A model generated the notes under the pieces. The model did no database searches and had not been told where the DNA came from. It worked only from the letters and a program-made list of their open reading frames with translations. Source: Dyadobacter sp. (GTDB lineage Bacteria; Bacteroidota; Bacteroidia; Cytophagales; Spirosomataceae). Taken from it: a DNA stretch of 64,000 nt. Below, piece after piece: positions 51,501 to 59,570 of the stretch; positions within the stretch are counted from its first letter, which is position 1; each line of letters begins with the position of its first letter. Where the stretch lies: positions 310,001 through 374,000 of the forward strand of contig NZ_JAGIAS010000006.1 in assembly GCF_017744695.1 (NCBI RefSeq), given 5' to 3'. The translations under genes were made by a program, and so were the position numbers.

Positions 51501-52700
51501 TCCGCCTTTGGTAGCGAAAACTCTTAGTCGCTGGTTGCCGGCAGGGAGCGATGCCAGCATGCTGACGGTCTTCCAACCCTGCATACCACCTGTTTGCGGC
51601 AGCAGGATATTGCCCAGCTCCATGCCGTCACTGTTTTTCAGTGCAAGGGAGGCCTCGGGGCTGTACCCGTTTGCGATGCGGTAGTTGAATGTAAAAATAC
51701 CCGCTGTCGGAACGTGTACGTCATACTCCATCCAGCTGTTGTCCTGTATCCACTCCACATTCTGGCCGCCATCGGTATCTTCCGTATTTTGAAGCTGTAC
51801 GCTGTAAGAATCGTTAAAACTTTCTGCTTCGATTTTGGAGGGCAGGATCGTACCCGTAATGCTTGTGCCGGCAGCGACAAATGCAAACCAGTTGAAATTA
51901 AATGCGCCATTCCGTGCATAAAGTCGAACCACCTGGCTGCCCGCTGGAAGAGGGACAGTGGTGCTGATGGTCACCCAGTTTTGCCAGCCGCCTGTTTGGG
52001 GCACATTTATCTGTCCAAGCACGGTTCCCGCTGCATTCTGTATTTCAACAATGCCGTTTCCGTAAGCATTCGCTACGCGAAACTGGATTTCGTAGTCACG
52101 CGCATTGGCGAGATTAAGGTTATACTCCATCCAGTCGTTGTCGTCGATGTAACCGACATTCAGGCCGCCCCCATCATCGCCGGTCGTTTCCGTACGCACT
52201 TCGTACATGGCATCGAAACTTTCGGCTTCGATTTGCCCGGATGACAGTGAACGAGAGGCGCTTACCTCGAACCAGTTGAAGTTCCAGCCACCTTTTTCAG
52301 CGAAAATGCGAATTACTTGGTCGCCTTGTGGAAGTAATGCGATGAACGAAACTGTTTGCCAACCTTGCATGCCGCCGGTCTGCGGGAGCGCGATCCGGCC
52401 GAGCGAGGTGCCGTTGGCCGATTTCAAAACCAGCGTCGCTTCGGGACTGTATCCATTCGCAATGCGAAACCTGAACGTGTAGTAGCCCGCCGACGGCGCC
52501 TGGACGGCATAATCCATCCAGCTTCCATCCTGAATCCAGCCCACATTCAGGCCACCATCGGCGTCCGAAGTGCTTTCAGTGCCAACAGCGTTCATTGCCG
52601 TGAATTCTTCTGCTTCGATCTTTCCGGGGAGTAGCTTATTCGACTGTGCCTGAATAGAGAAGGAGAGGATTAAAAAACAGAGTGTAAAAATTTTAGCCAT
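48525..52700 (-). CDS. T9SS-secreted glycoside hydrolase with four CBM6 domains
   Basis: 1391 residues. Signal peptide 1-19. Four CBM6 modules at about 23-147, 153-276, 285-408 and 415-535. Modules 1 and 3 share WIQD-SWM and QTGGMQGW; 2 and 4 share YIDDNDWM and QTGGWQN, an A-B-A-B pattern. An Ig-like domain (about 545-628) and a discoidin-like domain (640-785) follow. A clan GH-A-like barrel (795-1200) has putative acid/base E973 (DNERD) and nucleophile E1110 (IWNTEAGYD). A T9SS C-terminal sorting domain (VYPNPTSDFLSIDLSND to KIAKVN) ends the protein. It is exported by SprA-type T9SS and degrades an unknown polysaccharide. Confidence 0.87.
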   Translation of the reverse strand: MAKIFTLCFLILSFSIQAQSNKLLPGKIEAEEFTAMNAVGTESTSDADGGLNVGWIQDGSWMDYAVQAPSAGYYTFRFRIANGYSPEATLVLKSANGTSLGRIALPQTGGMQGWQTVSFIALLPQGDQVIRIFAEKGGWNFNWFEVSASRSLSSGQIEAESFDAMYEVRTETTGDDGGGLNVGYIDDNDWMEYNLNLANARDYEIQFRVANAYGNGIVEIQNAAGTVLGQINVPQTGGWQNWVTISTTVPLPAGSQVVRLYARNGAFNFNWFAFVAAGTSITGTILPSKIEAESFNDSYSVQLQNTEDTDGGQNVEWIQDNSWMEYDVHVPTAGIFTFNYRIANGYSPEASLALKNSDGMELGNILLPQTGGMQGWKTVSMLASLPAGNQRLRVFATKGGWNFNWFEAKESRTLTSRIEAETFDVASDVRTEATGDVDGNINVNYIDDNDWMDYNVNVPTAGTYTINFRVANQWGNGNIQFKNTNGTVLGSVDVPQTGGWQNYTTVRTTVQLEAGSQVFRIFANRGAFNFNWFEVIPGSVQGQSVITFEAIPDKNLTDGSFNLTASSTNPETPVLFTSSNSSIVSVSNATGIWKATIHTAGQVTITASQAGNNNYLTAENITRTFTVSDNSNPNSPALGTKIPIDPKRWYQLTNAANGLDGLFDGNTQENVLTGWGKVINNYEAYYPLKEGEQITLNGVKFFDFTGTAQDFPLVLSVITDQWERIPVATFTGEIYNGWVGPYPDRQLSGDAQFKLDQPMSNIRYLVMTMSNTLPTEIEFYGSYTPGTETPKPARTKHITLNDMLGVNGYEWYFQDGVHTESLVEAKVQVAKSFTGLRHYMDWEKLESSEGVYSYNPTLSGSWNYDLIYERCKQEGIEVLACLKTQPAWMRETYPEDQRDPENVPVRYGKNFADPLSYIEQAKVAFQYAARYGSNTNVDPSLLSVSTTPRWTNDPVNTIKIGLDLIKYIECDNERDKWWKGRKGYQTAREYAANMSAFYDGHKNSMGAGVGVKNADPNMKVVIAGLVTGPDFVKGMVDWCKEFRGYNADGTVNLCWDVVNFHLYTDNASSSQSGTSTRGAAPEVTNAKQILENFVKVTRELSNDLPIWNTEAGYDVHQDSPLKAIPIGNKSALQTQADWTLRTSLFTARNGVEKLFFYQMYDDNGGGGMFASAGFVNNDQTRRPSADYFLQTQKLFGQYEYKETLHNDPIVDRYELNGQSLFILTVPDEVGRTAEYTVNLNQAGIARIYTPTAGADNMAMAELPIVDGKVTVTVGETPIFVLAADGQNARQAAVEMAAPAAAEEVSLHAEAKVYPNPTSDFLSIDLSNDKSGQIEIRIFDAKSGTLYKNTQVNKTANRFSHQLNITQLPASVYIVEIKQGNDRAFRKIAKVN

Positions 52701-52845
52701 TCGTCGGGTCTACAAAGAAATTTGAGTGAAGATACGACGAATTTAATTTCGGCTACAATTTTTGTAGTAGTTTTTGTGACAGTGATGTGAAAGATAACTG
52801 CTTTGTTATGAAAAACTTCAAAATAATACATTTTGCAAAATGCGG

Positions 52846-53109
52846 TTACTTAAATGCCGGTATCCCAGGCTCTTCTCCCGGCAATGGCTCCACTTCGGGA
52901 ACGACGGGCTCTACCGGCGGTAGTTCGGGTTGGGGTTCTACCGGTGGTGTCTCTGGTTCCTTCTCATGAGGCGGGGTTTCCTCGGGGATATCGGGTGATG
53001 GAACCTCCGGTCGGGGATCGAATGGAGGCGTTTCGCGCGGGTCGCTGGGGTCACCGCCACCGTCGTCCATAGCAGCCAGGTATTCGTTTGCCAATTGATA
53101 AATGTCCAT
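52846..53109 (-). CDS. Small Pro/Glu-rich protein
   Basis: 87 residues from ATG 53109. A short N-terminal helix (MDIYQLANEYLAAMDDGGG) is followed by a Pro/Glu-rich tail (PEETPPHEKEPETPPVEPQP and similar) to the end. The tail should be disordered. No signal or known domain. The opposite strand is also open but is Gly/Ser/Thr-rich and looks like its shadow. The earlier in-frame start (53214) adds non-coding-looking sequence. Function unknown. Confidence 0.55.
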   Translation of the reverse strand: MDIYQLANEYLAAMDDGGGDPSDPRETPPFDPRPEVPSPDIPEETPPHEKEPETPPVEPQPELPPVEPVVPEVEPLPGEEPGIPAFK

Positions 53110-53235
53110 GATTTCCAGTTTTTTTGATGAAATGAATGTCAGTCTATTACTAAAATAACTATGCCGGAAGGTAAATGATCCCGCGTTTTTTGTGCCTGAT
53201 AACACACTATTCATATAATAGCACTTTGAAATTTT

Positions 53236-53243
53236 TATATTTG
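53236..53243 (+). promoter_or_regulatory. -7 element before the DUF898 gene
   Basis: TATATTTG is an exact TAnnTTTG, 27 bp before the ATG at 53271. No good -33 is visible. Confidence 0.5.
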
Positions 53244-53270
53244 ACCTTCTTCAAATTCAAATCTAACTAA

Positions 53271-54224
53271 ATGGAACAGCACGAAACCCGCCAGCTTACC
53301 TTCCACGGGGAAGGAGCTAAACTCTTTGGAATTTACATCGTCAATATTCTGCTGACGCTTGTTACGTTCGGGCTTTACTATCCGTGGGCAAGGGCCGCGT
53401 TATTGAAATATATGTATGAGGAATCCGAGTTCGAAGGAAGCCGTTTTACGTTTCATGGTACGGGTAAGGAAATGTTTAAGGGCTTCATCAAAGCGATAGG
53501 CATTTTTCTGGTACTCTACGGCATTCTGTTTGGAGGAATGGCGACACAAAACGCGACTTTTATGATGCTGGGCCTGGCCATCTTTTATATTGGGTTGCTG
53601 TTACTGATCCCTATTGCTATTCACGGCGCGCTTCGTTACAGGGCCTCCCGGTCGTCGTGGCGGGGCATTCATTTCGGTTACCGGGGCGATAGAAAGGAAT
53701 TATTGAATACGTTCATTATCGGGGCTATCATTACCCTGGTCACATTCGGTATTTATGGCGCATGGCTGGTTATTGAACTTCGAAAATACATTTTCAAAAA
53801 CCTGCGGTTCGGGAATATTACATTTTCATACGAAGGTGAAGGCGGCGCGTTTTTCTGGCTTAATATTAAGGGGTATTTCCTGACGCTGCTGACTTTGGGA
53901 ATTTACTCTTTCTGGTGGGTTAAGGACCTTTTTGCCTATTACGTGAACAACATCCGGATGTACCAGGGCGAAACGCGGCTGGCTTTTCGCTCGACGGCTA
54001 CTGCCGGAGGGTATTTCAAGCTTCTGATCGTTAATGTGCTGATTGTCGTTCTGAGTCTCGGCCTGGCCACACCGTGGGCGATCGTACGCACCATGCAATT
54101 TGTATTTTCCAATATCCATATCGACGGCCCGCTCGATGTCGACGCGATCGTTCAAACCGAAGCTGATTATACCGACGCGACCGGCGAAGATCTCGCGGAT
54201 ATGATCGATATTGGGATTGTTTAA
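53271..54224 (+). CDS. DUF898 (YjgN family) membrane protein
   Basis: 317 residues with several membrane helices and the internal repeat of the family: FHGEGAKLFGIYIVNILLTLVTFGLYYPWAR, FHGTGKEMFKGFIKAI, YEGEGGAFFWLNIKGYFLTLLTLGIYSFWW and TAGGYFKLLIVNVLIVVLSLGLATPWA. The role of YjgN is unknown. It is followed 17 bp later by an M48-type metallopeptidase, an association I recall for this family, which hints at a joint role in membrane protein quality control. Confidence 0.9.
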   Translation: MEQHETRQLTFHGEGAKLFGIYIVNILLTLVTFGLYYPWARAALLKYMYEESEFEGSRFTFHGTGKEMFKGFIKAIGIFLVLYGILFGGMATQNATFMMLGLAIFYIGLLLLIPIAIHGALRYRASRSSWRGIHFGYRGDRKELLNTFIIGAIITLVTFGIYGAWLVIELRKYIFKNLRFGNITFSYEGEGGAFFWLNIKGYFLTLLTLGIYSFWWVKDLFAYYVNNIRMYQGETRLAFRSTATAGGYFKLLIVNVLIVVLSLGLATPWAIVRTMQFVFSNIHIDGPLDVDAIVQTEADYTDATGEDLADMIDIGIV

Positions 54225-54241
54225 CCGACCTTGCTGGCTTC

Positions 54242-55330
54242 ATGTACAATTTTAGTGTCCGTTATCATGACGGAAGGCTGTCCATCGCGCACGATGCGAC
54301 GCTCACCCTCATGCCCGATCACTGGCTTATTCATTACCGTGATCCCTCCGGCGAGCTCACTTCGGTGCGATGGGCATTGCCAGGCATTGTGACGGACGAG
54401 AATTTTAGTAACCTATTCATTTTCCGCTATGGGGAATTTCCGCAGCAAACCATTGAATGCAAGGATGGTATCATGCCTGAAACACTCAAAAAGCGCTACC
54501 CGGAAAAGGTATTTTTCAGAAAACGGATCACGGATATTTTTAAGCTGAACAATACCACCATCGTCGGTGTGGCTTTGGCTGTTTTGATGCTGATGGGCCT
54601 GGGCTATTGGTTTGGTCTACCCTGGCTAGCCGGTGCCGTCGCCTCCCGTTTCCCCGTGAGTACCGAAGTGAAAATGGGCGACACGATGTACGAAAACATG
54701 ATGCACGCCTACGAGATAGATCAGCGTCTGACAGCTGCCACCAACGATTTTGCCAAAGCCATTGACTTTAAAACGCATTATCCTATACGCATAACAGTCG
54801 TGAAGGATAAGGAAGTCAATGCATTTGCCTTGCCAGGCGGACGCATTGTGGTATTCGACGGCATTATCCGGAAAATGAAGACGAAAGAAGAGCTCGCTGC
54901 GCTACTTGCGCACGAGGTCTCGCACGTGCATTACCGGCATTCGTTGCGCAATATTTTCCGAAGTCTGGGTGGTTATCTATTCCTTTCTCTGCTGTTAAAC
55001 GACATCAACGGCATTGTCACAGTCCTTGCTGATAACTCAAACATGCTGGCTAATCTGACTTACTCACGTGAGCTTGAAACGGAGGCCGATACCAAAGGAA
55101 TGGCCGCGCTGGCCGGCAACGGAATCAGCCTGAAAGGATTTGTAGACCTGTTCACCCTGCTGCGTGGCGAGCACGGGGATGTGGGCAGTTTGAAACTGCT
55201 GAGTACGCATCCGCTGACGGAAGATCGACTACGTGCTGCGGAGGTGATGGTGGAGCGGCAGAAGGGTGTAAGGGATGATCGGGAATTGGAAGGGGAATGG
55301 GAGGTGATCCAGGATATGTCAAACAAATAG
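54242..55330 (+). CDS. M48-family zinc metallopeptidase
   Basis: 362 residues. One membrane helix at about 106-126, then a catalytic domain with HEVSH (H224, E225, H228) in LLAHEVSHVHYRHSL and the third ligand region ELETEADTKGMAAL. The C-terminus STHPLTEDRLRAAEVM is typical of M48 peptidases of the HtpX/Oma1 type. It should face the periplasm or membrane interface and degrade damaged membrane proteins. In an operon with DUF898. Confidence 0.92.
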   Translation: MYNFSVRYHDGRLSIAHDATLTLMPDHWLIHYRDPSGELTSVRWALPGIVTDENFSNLFIFRYGEFPQQTIECKDGIMPETLKKRYPEKVFFRKRITDIFKLNNTTIVGVALAVLMLMGLGYWFGLPWLAGAVASRFPVSTEVKMGDTMYENMMHAYEIDQRLTAATNDFAKAIDFKTHYPIRITVVKDKEVNAFALPGGRIVVFDGIIRKMKTKEELAALLAHEVSHVHYRHSLRNIFRSLGGYLFLSLLLNDINGIVTVLADNSNMLANLTYSRELETEADTKGMAALAGNGISLKGFVDLFTLLRGEHGDVGSLKLLSTHPLTEDRLRAAEVMVERQKGVRDDRELEGEWEVIQDMSNK

Positions 55331-55351
55331 CGGGCCGCATAGGACCCGCTA
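55328..55351. terminator. Hairpin at the end of the M48 gene
   Basis: TAGCGGG (55328-55334, includes the stop codon) pairs with CCCGCTA (55345-55351), between convergent genes. Confidence 0.65.
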
Positions 55352-55395
55352 TCGTTTAACGTTCTTAGCTTTGAAATTATCCTAACGTAATCTGT

Positions 55396-56253
55396 TCAAA
55401 TTCCCTGCCAATTTTGTGAATATTTGAAATCCATAACAGAAGTTGAGAGCGATGCGTTGCTTCCCTTACCAAATGGATGATATACTTGCGTCCTGGATGT
55501 TACGTAGCCGCCGTTATCTAGTACGTAACTGTATTCCCGGAAATACGTCCATTGCGTGGCTGAGAGCGACTTAACCTCGATGTCCTTAACTAGCACGTCA
55601 CTGAATTTGCCGAAAAATGGCATTAATGGTTCAGCGTTGGTATTCTCCGGATTCAATTGATACTTATCAGCTGTTGAAGTGTAGGAAAATTTGGCTTCCT
55701 CAACCGGCCCTGCGTTGTTTACGGCTGTAACTTTATCAAGCCGGTAAGCATTGGTTGCAGCATTGAATGTGTAGGAATAGTTCCATTTGGCCCATGAGCT
55801 TTGGTAGGACAGAGTTGCCTCTTCCAACAACCCTGATGCATTGTACTTATATTCATAGGTGGTGCCGTTCGAACCTGTGGCAGCAATGCAACGTCCATTC
55901 GCTATTTCATATACTGTTTCACCACCTTTGGCATTAGTAGCCTGGGAATAAGTGCCGCATGTGATGAAAAGATTAGTTGTTCCATTATTGTCATTGTAAG
56001 CATATTTCTTATATGTTGTTGCATTACTTACTCTTGACACCAGGCCCATAAACTTTCCACTTTTTACATATTGAACTCCATTATTTCCATATTGTACGAG
56101 TTTTAACACAGCATTGGTTTTGGCATTTTGGTCATTAATTGTGGTGCTAGATGTTTCAATAGGTGTAATTGCCTCGTCATGATTGCAGGCCGTTATCAAC
56201 CCGGCAGCCAGAAGGTATTTTAATGAAATTCGCGAGATTTTAATGTAATTCAT
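55396..56253 (-). CDS. Tandem-paralogue lipoprotein A
   Basis: 285 residues from ATG 56253. Signal peptide with lipobox ITAC. The body has YD-repeat-like units (TYEYKYNASGLLEEATLSYQSSWAKWNYSYTFNAATNAYRL) and a C-terminus ending FKYSQNWQGI, closely matched by FDYSTNWQGI of the next gene. FFGKFSDVLVKDIEV is another shared block. Probably a surface or periplasmic lipoprotein; I cannot name a family beyond the resemblance to Bacteroidota YD-repeat-like lipoproteins. A -7 box (TAAATTTG) lies at 56293-56300. Confidence 0.72.
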   Translation of the reverse strand: MNYIKISRISLKYLLAAGLITACNHDEAITPIETSSTTINDQNAKTNAVLKLVQYGNNGVQYVKSGKFMGLVSRVSNATTYKKYAYNDNNGTTNLFITCGTYSQATNAKGGETVYEIANGRCIAATGSNGTTYEYKYNASGLLEEATLSYQSSWAKWNYSYTFNAATNAYRLDKVTAVNNAGPVEEAKFSYTSTADKYQLNPENTNAEPLMPFFGKFSDVLVKDIEVKSLSATQWTYFREYSYVLDNGGYVTSRTQVYHPFGKGSNASLSTSVMDFKYSQNWQGI

Positions 56254-56292
56254 AAATTTAGAAATAAAATGGTGAATAAATTGTTTTACTTT

Positions 56293-56300
56293 CAAATTTA
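56293..56300 (-). promoter_or_regulatory. -7 element of lipoprotein A
   Basis: On the minus strand TAAATTTG matches TAnnTTTG, 39 bp before the ATG at 56253. This suggests each paralogue is transcribed on its own. Confidence 0.5.
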
Positions 56301-56393
56301 CGATGTGCGTAAAAACTGAATGAAATCGATTTGTGAATGGTTGATCTTGATTATTTAAAGCAATTATTTTAAAATGTGAATAGCCGGATAACA

Positions 56394-56426
56394 AAAATCA
56401 GGTAATCAACTTGACTACCTGATTTT
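56394..56426 (-). terminator. Terminator after lipoprotein B
   Basis: AAAATCAGGTA (56394-56404) pairs with TACCTGATTTT (56416-56426), just after the minus-strand stop at 56447. Confidence 0.75.
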
Positions 56427-56446
56427 CCTCAACTAAAACCACATTG

Positions 56447-57319
56447 TTAAATTCCTTGCCAGTTGGTTGAATAATCAAAAGCACCATAGAATCCTAGCTT
56501 TCCGGCTTCATTTCCATATCCCAATGGAAAGTATTCTTTATTTCTTCCCGTGGCATAACCATCTGTATTGATGCTATAATAGTACCGATAATATGGCTTA
56601 GCCTGGTTAGTGTATGGAAGCGGTGTGATTTGAACTTGTTGTATAAGTACGTCGCTGAATTTTGTAAAATATGGTAAATACCTATCGAGACCTAGATGTT
56701 CTGAGTTTAACGGATATTTGTCAGCTTTTTCGGGAAGAGCCCCGATAGTATAAAAGAAATTGATTTGCTGATAGGCTCCGGCAGGGGTAGATTTGACGAT
56801 CTGTTTCAAGCGTTCCTTGCCGGTGGCTGAGTTGTAGTCGTAGGTAAATACCTGTTTCTGCGTAAGTGATCCGGATGATAAATTGATCTCGTTCAACCGG
56901 CCGACTTCATTGTAGACAAATTGGGATGTCCAGTTGGTGGTTAGGTTGATGCTGGTGATGCAGCGCCCATTAAGAATTTTATACTTTATTTCCTCCACCA
57001 GGGCATTAGTGCTTTTATTGTAGCGTTTGCTGGTAACCCAAAGGTCGCCGGTACTGTCGTCGTAGGAGTATTGAGTGTAGTACGCAGTTTCGGACACTTT
57101 TGAAAGTTTGCCTGTAAAGCGCCCCTGTTTGATGTATTGCAAGGTTGTAAGGCCTTCTTTAACCAATTTTAGCTCGGCGTTTATCTTGGCGCTTTCGTCT
57201 TGAACGGTTACATCGGCAGTCCCTTGAGGCGACAGGATGTCGTCGTTCTGACAGCCGGTTAATAGTGTACCGAGTAGGAATACCTTTAATAAATTTCCAT
57301 GGATGTGTAATTTTTTCAT
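56447..57319 (-). CDS. Tandem-paralogue lipoprotein B
   Basis: 290 residues. MKKLHIHGNLLKVFLLGTLLTGC ends in a lipobox. Shared blocks with its neighbours: DESAKINAELKLVKEGL near the N-terminus, a NGRC motif before the YD-like units, and FTKFSDVLIQQVQI and FDYSTNWQGI near the end. Its N-terminus is almost the same as lipoprotein C (MKKL-GNLLK), and the AACGTT before the ATG is the same in both, indicating recent duplication. Function unknown. Confidence 0.72.
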   Translation of the reverse strand: MKKLHIHGNLLKVFLLGTLLTGCQNDDILSPQGTADVTVQDESAKINAELKLVKEGLTTLQYIKQGRFTGKLSKVSETAYYTQYSYDDSTGDLWVTSKRYNKSTNALVEEIKYKILNGRCITSINLTTNWTSQFVYNEVGRLNEINLSSGSLTQKQVFTYDYNSATGKERLKQIVKSTPAGAYQQINFFYTIGALPEKADKYPLNSEHLGLDRYLPYFTKFSDVLIQQVQITPLPYTNQAKPYYRYYYSINTDGYATGRNKEYFPLGYGNEAGKLGFYGAFDYSTNWQGI

Positions 57320-57453
57320 AACGTTTTAGAATTTAAATGTGTGAAATAGATAAAATGAATTCAGAAGCAGTAGTCGTGCGGAACACCTTGGAAATTCGAT
57401 AGATGAGGGAATTAAATGGACAACCAAAGGCTTGTGAAAGCCGCATGCAGTAG

Positions 57454-58293
57454 TTATAGTTTAGGGGTAGTGTAGGTGCGGTTTGTGACTGTGGTCATAC
57501 CATTCATGCTGGATGTTGAATTAATTGTTTTGGCATATCCTCCTGCATTGAAGAGATACGTCAAAGTATAACCTGGAAATGCCGCGCCGTTCCATGGGAG
57601 ATTTTTCGTTGACTCGTGTGTTGGTAAATAGGAGTGAAAGACTCCGAATATGGGAAGATATTTACTGGTTATTCCGAGTGCATCCGGATTGGTCGGGTAC
57701 TTGTTTTCCATTGGGTTCCCGCCCTGAACCATATAGCTGAAACTTACCTCTTTGGTGGCTGCGTTTGCCTGATTGAAGAAGCTGATGCTTTTTAAGGACG
57801 TTACGGCACTTTGCTCGTAAGTAAATTCGATTCGCTCGTTTGGATTAGATTTATAATAAATCTTCATTAACCTGCTCGACTGGCCATACTCGTATTTCAG
57901 CGATTTATTGGTTTCTGTGCTCAGACTTTCAACGCAACGGCCAAGGCCATCTAATTGGTAAGTGACTTGATAAATAAGGGCGTTGGTTGAGATTTTTTTT
58001 CGTTGAGCTACAACACTGGATCCGTTGTATTGATATTCCGTGTAAGCATCTTCGGCCGTATTCGTTAGCTTTTTAAGTTTTCCTCTATTCACATCATAGT
58101 CGCCATAGTATTCCAATTCATTCGCACCCTCTTTGATTAATTGAGGTGTAAAAATAGTTTTAGCATTTTTATTGTCAGTTGTAATATCAGTTGGTGTATT
58201 TTGTGTTCTGATTTCTTCGTTCTGACAACCCGATAGCATGGCCGCCAATGCCAATCCTTTCAGCAGATTTCCGTTTAGCGTAAGTTTTTTCAT
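57454..58293 (-). CDS. Tandem-paralogue lipoprotein C
   Basis: 279 residues. MKKLTLNGNLLKGLALAAMLSGC carries the lipobox. Conserved with A and B: NAKTIFTPQLIKEGANELEYYG at the start, GLGRCVESLSTETNKSLKYEYG in the middle and YLPIFGVFHSYL later, but the C-terminus (TTVTNRTYTTPKL) has diverged from the NWQGI ending of the other two. A and B look closer to each other in the tail, B and C in the signal region. Function unknown. Confidence 0.72.
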   Translation of the reverse strand: MKKLTLNGNLLKGLALAAMLSGCQNEEIRTQNTPTDITTDNKNAKTIFTPQLIKEGANELEYYGDYDVNRGKLKKLTNTAEDAYTEYQYNGSSVVAQRKKISTNALIYQVTYQLDGLGRCVESLSTETNKSLKYEYGQSSRLMKIYYKSNPNERIEFTYEQSAVTSLKSISFFNQANAATKEVSFSYMVQGGNPMENKYPTNPDALGITSKYLPIFGVFHSYLPTHESTKNLPWNGAAFPGYTLTYLFNAGGYAKTINSTSSMNGMTTVTNRTYTTPKL

Positions 58294-58461
58294 AACGTTT
58301 CGTGTTTATTTATTAATCAATTGATCGGTATGGGTTCAAACTTACTTGCCTTGTAGAAGTCGCCGGAAATCCGATGCGTGAATGGTTGCGTTGAATGTAT
58401 TGCCGGTTTTGAGACCATGTCATGGCATCGTTTTTGTTGCACTTTTATAAAACTTAATCCG

Positions 58462-59256
58462 ATGAAGACACTAAGCGCAGACGGACAGCAGAAGTTGAAT
58501 GACATCGCTGGCCGATATAACTTGCAGCCCGAAACGGTCGAGTCGCTATTGAAGGCGATCATTCGTGGCAATGGTACGATGGCCCAGTTTAATCTGCCGG
58601 AGCTCGGCGGACAAGGGCAATGGATGAGCGGCGGAATGACAATGGTAGGTGACATGTTCAATAGCTCGCTCCGCAACACTGTTGAGAGACTTTGCAATGA
58701 ACTGGCGAATTTGGTAACCACAACGGTATTGTTTGAGCACAACGACGGGCCCGCCAATGCTGCTCCCGCGCATGAGGATACCCGTGCCAGCACGGGAGGC
58801 GGTTTTTTCAGCCAGCCCAGTACTTCCTGGCCGGCGATCTTCGGTACCCCCACGTCGAGCGGTTCGCAGAATAACTTTCGCTATGCCTATTTTGCGCCGG
58901 TACACCGGCTGGTGATCGAGGACGACGGTAAACGGACAATCTATGATACGAAACATCATCAGATCACGGGCGTTTCGCAGCAACAGGGCACTGTGAGGAG
59001 CTATCGGTTCACGAGCCAGGAAGGACAGGTGGATTTGTCGGCGCTTGAAGTGGTATCGGACCCCGATGCACCCAAGCGTTCCACGCCTGAAATGCCTTAT
59101 GACGTTGCTTCCAATGCTGATTTGAGTTCGGGAACGAAAAGTCCGGAGGATATCGTGATCGCTACGATAGAGAAGCTGAATGTGCTTTTCGAGAAAGGGC
59201 AGATCACAGAGGAGGAATTTAAAGTGAAGAAGAGCGAATTGCTGGAAAGATTGTAG
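58462..59256 (+). CDS. SHOCT-domain protein
   Basis: 264 residues from ATG 58462; an upstream in-frame start is not supported. The N-terminus is helical (LSADGQQKLNDIAGRYNLQPETVESLLKAIIRGNGTMAQFNLPEL) and the middle is glycine-rich. The C-terminal SHOCT motif is PEDIVIATIEKLNVLFEKGQITEEEFKVKKSELLERL. SHOCT domains act in oligomerisation or binding. There is no signal peptide. The role is unknown. Confidence 0.8.
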   Translation: MKTLSADGQQKLNDIAGRYNLQPETVESLLKAIIRGNGTMAQFNLPELGGQGQWMSGGMTMVGDMFNSSLRNTVERLCNELANLVTTTVLFEHNDGPANAAPAHEDTRASTGGGFFSQPSTSWPAIFGTPTSSGSQNNFRYAYFAPVHRLVIEDDGKRTIYDTKHHQITGVSQQQGTVRSYRFTSQEGQVDLSALEVVSDPDAPKRSTPEMPYDVASNADLSSGTKSPEDIVIATIEKLNVLFEKGQITEEEFKVKKSELLERL

Positions 59257-59279
59257 CCGACTTTGATGTATATAGAAAA

Positions 59280-59299
59280 GGCCCGCCGTTAAGCGGGCC
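59280..59299 (+). terminator. Hairpin after the SHOCT gene
   Basis: GGCCCGC (59280-59286) pairs with GCGGGCC (59293-59299), 23 bp after the stop. It has no long T run. The 314-bp gap at 59257-59570 otherwise holds only the gene fragment at 59312. Confidence 0.6.
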
Positions 59300-59311
59300 G
59301 TATGATTATTA

Positions 59312-59434
59312 TTAAAAGTAATACGTCGGTACGGAGTATTTTCTGTCCGTCGAGGAGACCAGCGTACCATTGACTTTCTTCACGGTAATATTGGTGGCCT
59401 TACCTGCATAGTCAAGCGTGTAGCGAGCCTTCGG
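59312..59434 (-). pseudogene. C-terminal gene fragment without start
   Basis: Forty codons read PKARYTLDYAGKATNITVKK, then VNGTLVSSTDRKYSVPTYYF and a TAA. Composition and strand pattern look like real protein, yet a TAA (59435-59437) closes the frame directly upstream and no start is present. It is probably the tail of a lost gene; I cannot name it. Confidence 0.4.
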
Positions 59435-59570
59435 TTAAAATGCAGCGGATCGGTGTCCGGAATTTCACAGCAGGTATTTTTGCAAAACACACAACATTTC
59501 GGAGTTTTGCCTTGTTTATAGAAAACGGGTCCCTTAGTAGTTCGACAGGCCGACCGCATTAATAGCACTC

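Noticed and set aside
52787..52969. Gly/Ser/Thr-rich open frame on the plus strand
   Set aside because: Opposite strand of the Pro/Glu-rich small protein; repetitive codons generate it.
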